Shown here in pieces: positions 59,562 through 64,000 of a stretch of 64,000 nt of DNA (position 1 is the first letter of the stretch; every line of letters starts with the position of its first letter). The stretch covers positions 62,001-126,000 of the forward strand of contig WVZL01000006.1 in the NCBI GenBank assembly GCA_011772495.1, written 5' to 3'. The position numbers were made by a program, and so were the translations under genes. The notes beneath the pieces are model-generated. The model was given only the letters and a program-made list of their open reading frames with translations. It made no database searches and was not told the origin of the DNA. The DNA is from Candidatus Aminicenantota bacterium. GTDB lineage: Bacteria; Acidobacteriota; Aminicenantia; Aminicenantales; Aminicenantaceae.

Positions 59562-60299
59562 ATGAAGCTAAGTTTTCCCTTCGACCCTGTAGAAAGGTCA
59601 GAAGAGAGCGAACGCCTGGTCATGAAAGACGGGCAAAGGCTTTACCACCGGTTCAGACCTGCCCCTTATTACGGCGGAATAGCCACCGCCGATGCTGTGG
59701 GTTGTTCTTTTCTCTGTGCTTATTGCTGGAATTACAACCGCAACTTATATCCCCAGCGATTCGATAAATTCTACTCGTCTCACGAAGTCTCCTCAAGGCT
59801 ACTCAAGATAGCCCGTCAGAGATCTTATCATCTGTTCAGGATAACAGGCTCCGAGCCCGTCCTGGGTGAAGATTCATTCCATCACCTCCTCAAAGTCATT
59901 ATCCATATCCTCCGAGAAAAACCTAGATCGATATTCATCCTGGAGACAAACGGATTCTATCTTGGTTACAGACAAGACCTTATAGAGAAACTGAATTTCC
60001 CCGCACTAAGGATAAGGATTGCCTTAAAAGGCGTAGATGAAAATACTTTTCAGAGCATAACAGGAGCGAAAAAGGAGTTTTTCCAGTATCCGATCCTGGC
60101 CCTTAAGGAACTGGAAAAACTGGGGCTCAAAGCTTGGCCAGCCATCATGGGAGACCTCTTTACGGATAATGAAATAGAGCGTTTAAGAGAACATCTCCAT
60201 GAACACAGCATCCAGGCTGAGCTAGAATTTGAGTATTTAGAGAGATACCCTTTTGTTCTGCAGAACATGGATAAAAGAAATATTCAGATTAAGGAATAA
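59562..60299 (+). CDS. Radical SAM protein of unknown substrate
   Basis: A 245-residue radical SAM protein. The 4Fe-4S motif CSFLCAYC has C48, C52 and C55 after the opening YYGGIATADAVG. FRITGSEPVLGEDSFH corresponds to the GGEP-like SAM-binding region, with GSEP instead. FLETNGFYLG follows. The barrel is short and no SPASM or other auxiliary cluster domain is present. The neighbour is an AroM-like gene. Its start has no clear ribosome site. Confidence 0.8.
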   Translation: MKLSFPFDPVERSEESERLVMKDGQRLYHRFRPAPYYGGIATADAVGCSFLCAYCWNYNRNLYPQRFDKFYSSHEVSSRLLKIARQRSYHLFRITGSEPVLGEDSFHHLLKVIIHILREKPRSIFILETNGFYLGYRQDLIEKLNFPALRIRIALKGVDENTFQSITGAKKEFFQYPILALKELEKLGLKAWPAIMGDLFTDNEIERLREHLHEHSIQAELEFEYLERYPFVLQNMDKRNIQIKE

Positions 60300-60316
60300 G
60301 CTGTTCAGGAGCAGAA

Positions 60317-60997
60317 ATGCTAACAAAAATCGGGGCTGTTACTATCGGCCAGAGTCCAAGGGACGATATCCTTCCTGACCTGAAAAAGCTCATGGGAGTC
60401 GAGATCGTTATAGAAGAAATAGGTGTTTTGGATAATTTGGAGAAGGAGGAAATAAGAAAGCTATCCCCTAGAAGGAGCGAAGATATTCTAATGACCAGAC
60501 TCCGTAACAAAGAGTCAGTGGCCCTGGACTATGGTTGGGTAGTAAAAGGGATCAGAAAATGCCTGGCAGACCTGAGGGCAGAAGGCGTTGAGACCATAGC
60601 TCTCCTCTGTACCTGTCATTTCTCCGAGCTGGAAGACGAGAGGGGACTCATCCAGGTCTCGAAACTTATGGAAGAGAAAGTCAAAGAAATGATCAAAAAG
60701 GGGTGCCTGGGAGTGCTCATCCCTTCAGTTGAGCAGATTCTCCAGTCAGAGAAAAGGTGGCAGCGTCCTGGAGTTAAGGTGATTGTGGCCAGTGCCTCCC
60801 CTTACGGGCAGAGAGATGAGATCATATCAGCAAGCAATGCCCTGGCCAAGCAGCAAGTAGACCTGATCGTTCTCGATTGTATCGGCTATGACTTATCCGT
60901 CTACAGAAGAATCGGGCAGATCGTCTCTGTCCCGGTGATCCTACCCTTAGAGCTCCTGGCTCAAAACTTGAAAGGTCTTACTTCTTCTCTTCTTTAA
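60317..60997 (+). CDS. AroM family protein
   Basis: A 226-residue protein matching AroM, a conserved protein of unknown function often near shikimate genes in enterobacteria. Marks are IGAVTIGQSPRDDILPDL, ALLCTCHFSELEDER and LDCIGYDLSVY. The asp/glu racemase-like fold would suit an isomerase role, but nothing fixes it. GGAGC precedes ATG 60317; it overlaps the converging small membrane protein gene by 20 bases. Confidence 0.85.
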   Translation: MLTKIGAVTIGQSPRDDILPDLKKLMGVEIVIEEIGVLDNLEKEEIRKLSPRRSEDILMTRLRNKESVALDYGWVVKGIRKCLADLRAEGVETIALLCTCHFSELEDERGLIQVSKLMEEKVKEMIKKGCLGVLIPSVEQILQSEKRWQRPGVKVIVASASPYGQRDEIISASNALAKQQVDLIVLDCIGYDLSVYRRIGQIVSVPVILPLELLAQNLKGLTSSLL

Positions 60998-61256
60998 CGA
61001 ACTTGCCTAAGAGATTGTACAGCCAGGCAAATACTGCGCCCACCACAAATCCATCAACCGCAGCATACAGGGTGGCGACAACCACTCCGCCAAAACCCCA
61101 TTTGCCAAACGTATAGCCTGGATAGATGGAATCAAGGAACTTCAAGAATGAGACTGCATAGCCGGGCCAAATAAGGTTGGCGACACCGCACAGCAAACTT
61201 ATAGCAGCCCAAAGAATCCCTAAGGTGAGCCCGAGCCGAATAACACCTAACTTCAT
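60978..61256 (-). CDS. Small membrane protein of the 'phage holin'-annotated type
   Basis: A 92-residue protein with three hydrophobic stretches (about 8-25, 50-70, 70-85) and the phrase IYPGYTFGKWGFGGVVVATL. It matches a small family often labelled bacteriophage holin in bacterial genomes, but no phage genes are present and no lysis role should be assumed. It ends inside the 3' end of the AroM gene on the opposite strand. Confidence 0.55.
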   Translation of the reverse strand: MKLGVIRLGLTLGILWAAISLLCGVANLIWPGYAVSFLKFLDSIYPGYTFGKWGFGGVVVATLYAAVDGFVVGAVFAWLYNLLGKFVKEEKK

Positions 61257-61335
61257 AATCCCCTCCTCTCTCAGTATTCTTAATTACTATTACCTCTTTT
61301 CTCCCCAAATTTCAAGGAATCTATATAAGCAGACA

Positions 61336-61408
61336 GGGAACGGTTCTATTTTTTTTCTTACCAATATCTCATTGTGCTAGGCTTTCTATTAAAAAAAAGT
61401 ACCATCCG
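61336..61408. repeat. Palindromic REP-like element, copy 3 (decayed)
   Basis: Left arm GGGAACGGTTCTATTTTTTT (61336-61355) is intact. The right arm, TATTAAAAAAAAGTACCATC and following bases (61387-61408), is a diverged complement. It lies between the small membrane protein and the lipoprotein genes, which are divergently transcribed. Confidence 0.7.
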
Positions 61409-61450
61409 CAAAAGGACTCAATAAAAATATTTTCATTTTTGGGGGTACGA

Positions 61451-61479
61451 TTGACGACTAAAGGGAATGGAGTTATAAT
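61451..61479 (+). promoter_or_regulatory. Strong candidate sigma-70 promoter
   Basis: TTGACG (61451-61456), a 17-base spacer and TATAAT (61474-61479) lie upstream of the exported protein gene at 61532. This is the closest match to the consensus seen in the window. Confidence 0.7.
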
Positions 61480-61531
61480 ATTTATAAAAAGGGGGAACTG
61501 AGGGATCGTATTCTTCTATAGGCAGGTGAAT

Positions 61532-62038
61532 ATGAGAAAAAAACATATTTTAGTCATTTCTTTATCCTTTATCCTGGTTTTATTCGCTAATCAAGGATGC
61601 GATCTAGTCAAGAAACTGACCGAACACGAAATCATCGTCGAAGATGACATGTACTTACGTGGGGCAACCTCTTCCGAAGGGTTTGTTAATCTTATGGATT
61701 ATGGCCTGTGGAGAGACAACAAAGACAAGATCAAGGAAGTCACAGAAGTCATAGTTGAATACAAGGTAACCCGAAATGGAACCCCCTCCGACATCACCGT
61801 CAATTTCTACTTCGGGGAATTTACCCCGACTACCCTGTTAGGCACAGGAACTCTGGCCCAAGGTGAGACGCATTCTAACTTTGTAACCTTGTCGCTGAAT
61901 AGTACTCAAAACCAGTTATTTGACCTCATCCTGCTTAAAGATGCCTTCTGGTACTCCATCCAGGGAAACACGGATGCTGCTGATGTCGATTTCGAACCGG
62001 TGAGAATCACAGTCCGCGGCTCTTTCGAAATTATTTAA
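61532..62038 (+). CDS. Exported protein of unknown function
   Basis: A 168-residue protein with an N-terminal signal (about 5-20) ending NQGC; the cysteine could be a lipobox, but NQG is atypical. The mature part is beta-rich (EIIVEDDMYLRGATSSEG, VIVEYKVTRNGTPSDITVNF, FEPVRITVRGSFEII), like an immunoglobulin or jelly-roll sandwich. I do not recognise the family. I chose ATG 61532 with AGGTGA upstream; a GTG at 61526 is in frame. Confidence 0.55.
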   Translation: MRKKHILVISLSFILVLFANQGCDLVKKLTEHEIIVEDDMYLRGATSSEGFVNLMDYGLWRDNKDKIKEVTEVIVEYKVTRNGTPSDITVNFYFGEFTPTTLLGTGTLAQGETHSNFVTLSLNSTQNQLFDLILLKDAFWYSIQGNTDAADVDFEPVRITVRGSFEII

Positions 62039-62053
62039 CAGTTCAGGATAAAG

Positions 62054-62070
62054 GAGTTCCGCAGGAACTC
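62054..62070 (+). terminator. Hairpin following the exported protein gene
   Basis: GAGTTCC-GCA-GGAACTC, a perfect 7-bp stem with a three-base loop 15 bases after the stop codon, followed by AAAATTCT rather than a T-run. It could mark the 3' end or belong to the group of hairpins that follows. Confidence 0.4.
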
Positions 62071-62074
62071 AAAA

Positions 62075-62189
62075 TTCTGCAACCCGAGAGTAAAGACCTT
62101 CCCTCACTTTAGTCTCGCAGAACCATTCTATCTTGAGTCTATCTCAGACCCAGGATTATAAAACAAAAATAAGCCTGAGAGATAGACTC
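62075..62189. repeat. Two further inverted repeats in the exported protein-radical SAM gap
   Basis: CGAGAGTAAAG (62085-62095) pairs with CTTTAGTCTCG (62107-62117), extended outward by TTCTG (62075-62079) and CAGAA (62118-62122). A second pair, GAGTCTATCTCAG (62135-62147) and CTGAGAGATAGACTC (62175-62189), follows. Together with the hairpin at 62054 the gap holds three stem-loops in a row. Confidence 0.6.
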
Positions 62190-62211
62190 CACCCCTAAAT
62201 AAGATTATAAT
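62183..62211 (+). promoter_or_regulatory. Candidate promoter for the radical SAM gene at 62241
   Basis: TAGACT (62183-62188), 17-base spacer, TATAAT (62206-62211). The -35 overlaps the right arm of the preceding inverted repeat. The -35 match is only moderate. Confidence 0.4.
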
Positions 62212-62240
62212 AATCCACCTAGATTCTCTTAAGATGTAAA

Positions 62241-63350
62241 ATGAAGATTATCACCCTAACTTATGAAACCGGATGGCATGAAGAAGAAAGCCAAGGATAT
62301 AAATCCTACCGCTGGATGAAGCAAAAATCTAAATGTCTACTCAAGGGTTTACAGACTAAGGGACCGAGACAGTTAGTCATAAAAGGAGGTCATCCTTTCC
62401 CGAAGGAGAAGAATCCTTTCCTGAGTGTTTATGCGAATAATGAAAAACTCGGAGTGGTAGAAATATTACCCTTCACGAATACCTACCTATTCCCCTTAGA
62501 AAATACTTCTGAGAAAATCGAGATCGATCTCGAACTAGACAGCATCTTCCAGCCAGAGATATCCAAAGACAACAGAGAATTGGGAATGGTGATCGAAGAA
62601 ATAAAAGTCTATTCCCAAGAAGCTTCCGCGCTTCCTCAAGTTTTAGAGCTGGCAACGTCCACTCTCTGTAATATCAATCCTCCCTGTGTCATGTGCTTTA
62701 CCAGGATTTTCGATATATGGCCCTATAAAGGCGACCTGGATAAAACGGCCTTTGATAACTTAATCCCTTTCTTGAAAGAGTTCCAGACCATCTCGCTCCA
62801 CGGTATAGGCGAACCTCTCCTGGGCAAAAAGCTATTTACCATATTGGATAACATCAACACCGACACAACCTTTGTTCAATTCAACTCCAATGGACTACTC
62901 TTAACTGAAGAAGCAAGCAGGAATTTAATAGAAAAAGGATTAAAGCTGATAGATTTCTCTATAGATGCAGCTTCTCCTGAAACGTATAAAAAAATAAGAA
63001 GAAAAGATTTCAATCTGGTTGTCAACAACATAAAAAGATTGAATGAAATAAAGAAAGAATTAGGAGTCAAGCATCCTGAAATAAAAATGAATATGACCTT
63101 GATGAAGGAAAACCTGCCCGAAGTGGTTTCATTTATTGAACTGGCAAAAAGCCTTGAAGCGAAAACAGTCCATCTAGGTCTCTTAAACCCTTTTAAAGAA
63201 TACATAATCAATAATGCAGGATTTATTTTCAACTATCAGGAACAAATGCTCGATACAGAATCTGAGGTTTTTCAAAAAACGATCCAAGAGGCCCAGCAAA
63301 AAGCCGAAGAGCTCGGTATAGAGCTGGTCCTGGAATTTCATAAGAATTGA
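62241..63350 (+). CDS. Radical SAM protein with N-terminal GWH..RWM-type domain
   Basis: A 369-residue protein in two parts. Residues 1-130 form a beta-rich domain starting ETGWHEEESQGYKSYRWMKQ and with RELGMVIEEIKVYS, similar to modules attached to glycosyl- and methyltransferases of surface polysaccharide clusters. Residues 135-369 are the radical SAM core with C143, C149 and C152 in C-x5-C-x2-C spacing, unusual against the common C-x3-C-x2-C. Its C-terminal auxiliary-cluster domain seems to be the next ORF, in another frame. Confidence 0.75.
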   Translation: MKIITLTYETGWHEEESQGYKSYRWMKQKSKCLLKGLQTKGPRQLVIKGGHPFPKEKNPFLSVYANNEKLGVVEILPFTNTYLFPLENTSEKIEIDLELDSIFQPEISKDNRELGMVIEEIKVYSQEASALPQVLELATSTLCNINPPCVMCFTRIFDIWPYKGDLDKTAFDNLIPFLKEFQTISLHGIGEPLLGKKLFTILDNINTDTTFVQFNSNGLLLTEEASRNLIEKGLKLIDFSIDAASPETYKKIRRKDFNLVVNNIKRLNEIKKELGVKHPEIKMNMTLMKENLPEVVSFIELAKSLEAKTVHLGLLNPFKEYIINNAGFIFNYQEQMLDTESEVFQKTIQEAQQKAEELGIELVLEFHKN

Positions 63351-63357
63351 TATTGAA

Positions 63358-63732
63358 ATGAAGGATTTTTATTGTGATAAGCCCTGGGAAAATGTCTTAG
63401 TAGAAGTCAACGGAGACTGTTATTTCTGCTGTTTCATCCTCAGACCGAGCGGAAGGATCGGCAATCTCAAGAAGACCACTCTAGAAGAAGCCTGGACAAG
63501 CCGCAGAGCGAACAAAATTAGGAAATTGATCGGACAAGGAAAAATCCCCTACTGCTGTCAAATCTGCCCTTTTTATGGGGAATTTAAGCATCAAAAAGTA
63601 TTTTTCTACAGAATATACTTCCATACTAGAAGAATCTATGACCTTCTGAAGGATTTCTGGCAGGGAGGATTCACCAGATACAGGTTTAATCTCAGGCTAA
63701 AAAAATTAAAAAAACTCCTGGGACTAGCTTGA
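63358..63732 (+). CDS. SPASM-type iron-sulfur domain protein, likely split from the preceding gene
   Basis: A 124-residue protein with the SPASM pattern: C6 (FYCDKPWENVLVEVNGDCYF), C21, C24, C25, then GRIGNLKKTTLEEAW and C66, C67, C70. In typical proteins this domain follows the radical SAM core in one chain. Here it starts 7 bases after the stop of the core ORF, in a different frame and without a ribosome site. Either a real split gene or a frameshift. Confidence 0.7.
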   Translation: MKDFYCDKPWENVLVEVNGDCYFCCFILRPSGRIGNLKKTTLEEAWTSRRANKIRKLIGQGKIPYCCQICPFYGEFKHQKVFFYRIYFHTRRIYDLLKDFWQGGFTRYRFNLRLKKLKKLLGLA

Positions 63733-63788
63733 TAATCTTCAATAGAAGTTGAGAAACTTCTTGTATGGATACGACTTTGGCTTCTATC

Positions 63789-64000
63789 CTATTGCTCGGT
63801 AGGCACTTTCTTCTTGAGTTCTTCGAACCAATTAAGAACCATGCTCAATTGAGTTGGCGGAGTCGAGCTATCACCTGCTTCAATCATTATAAAACGCTGT
63901 CCGTCTGGTGTGATACCAAAAGGAAACCATGCCAAAGGAACTTCAAACAGGATTTTTGGCTTTCCTGCGGAGAACTCAGGCTCAGTCTTTATAGACACCA
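63789..64000 (-). CDS. C-terminal end of a TolB/PD40-repeat protein (truncated by window edge)
   Basis: About 70 residues, open to the right edge, so the gene continues beyond the window. FEVPLAWFPFGITPDGQRFI and LSMVLNWFEELKKKVPTEQ are the usual ending of PD40 beta-propeller proteins that are often fused to serine/threonine kinases in Acidobacteriota-like genomes. The kinase or propeller part is not visible. Confidence 0.65.
   Translation of the reverse strand, partial: VSIKTEPEFSAGKPKILFEVPLAWFPFGITPDGQRFIMIEAGDSSTPPTQLSMVLNWFEELKKKVPTEQ

Noticed and set aside
60978-61256. Prophage lysis gene
   Set aside because: The small protein belongs to a family often labelled holin, but no phage genes, endolysin or integration sites are nearby.

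Overview
The window looks like a chromosomal stretch from a Gram-negative-type (diderm), probably anaerobic and proteolytic bacterium. Gene content and gene order (an M14 peptidase with a long C-terminal extension, an M48 lipoprotein protease, a BamA/Skp/FabZ/LpxA/LpxI envelope run, NuoEFG next to NfnAB, a PD40/TolB-like C-terminus at the right edge) fit Candidatus Aminicenantes or a relative in the Acidobacteriota neighbourhood. That placement is inference: there is no rRNA marker. I found no rRNA, tRNA, CRISPR array, prophage or transposase gene. Gene density is high, and no gene-free stretch exceeds 300 bases. Many genes overlap by ATGA, TGATG or TTGA.

Layout. (1) 1-3964, plus strand: C-terminal part of an M14-type peptidase, a LolA/LolB-like periplasmic protein and an M48 metalloprotease lipoprotein. 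(2) 4191-14639, minus strand: one long envelope/translation run transcribed ribH-nusB-lysS-lolC/E-lolD-bamA-skp-fabZ-lpxA-lpxI-Gfo/Idh. It builds and inserts outer-membrane proteins, lipoproteins and lipid A precursors; lpxD and lpxB are missing from their usual places. (3) 14828-23487: a YghO/bacterial ceramide synthase-like acyltransferase, a Lon-type protease (plus), RluB, a polyproline lipoprotein, a radical SAM enzyme, a pyruvate-kinase-C-like protein and an alcohol dehydrogenase. (4) 23658-26152: two tandem MacB/FtsX-type permeases (plus). (5) 26241-31203, minus: AlaX-like editing protein, cupin, DUF401 membrane protein, RNase HIII, CoA-transferase. (6) 31292-39765, minus: ald-nuoE-nuoF-nuoG-like-nfnA-nfnB, mostly translationally coupled, joining alanine oxidation to NADH/ferredoxin/NADPH exchange. 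(7) 39948-43506: Na+/Ca2+ exchanger, YtcJ-like amidohydrolase and MBL hydrolase. (8) 43786-53706: GHMP kinase with EF-P, a beta-propeller protein with a SpoIVB-type peptidase, a serine palmitoyltransferase-like enzyme divergent from an NAD-dependent epimerase, a DsbD-N-like secreted protein, and KAS III. (9) 53817-64000: DUF885 protein, TatD, YajQ, polyprenyl synthase, CYTH, RpoZ, small membrane proteins, AroM, two radical SAM proteins and one separate SPASM-domain ORF, and the C-terminus of a PD40-type protein.

The most unusual signals are not single genes. Degenerate 9-bp minisatellites fill three same-strand gene junctions and keep one stop-free frame reading (D/E/N)-K-L, with the variation concentrated at codon third positions; that frame runs into the start of the downstream gene each time. 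At least three palindromic GGGGACGGTTCTATTTTTTC-type elements and one 23-bp perfect inverted repeat look like REP/RAYT-class elements with no transposase nearby. The window also holds candidates for all three steps of bacterial ceramide synthesis (SPT, bCerS-like, CerR-like), although they are dispersed.
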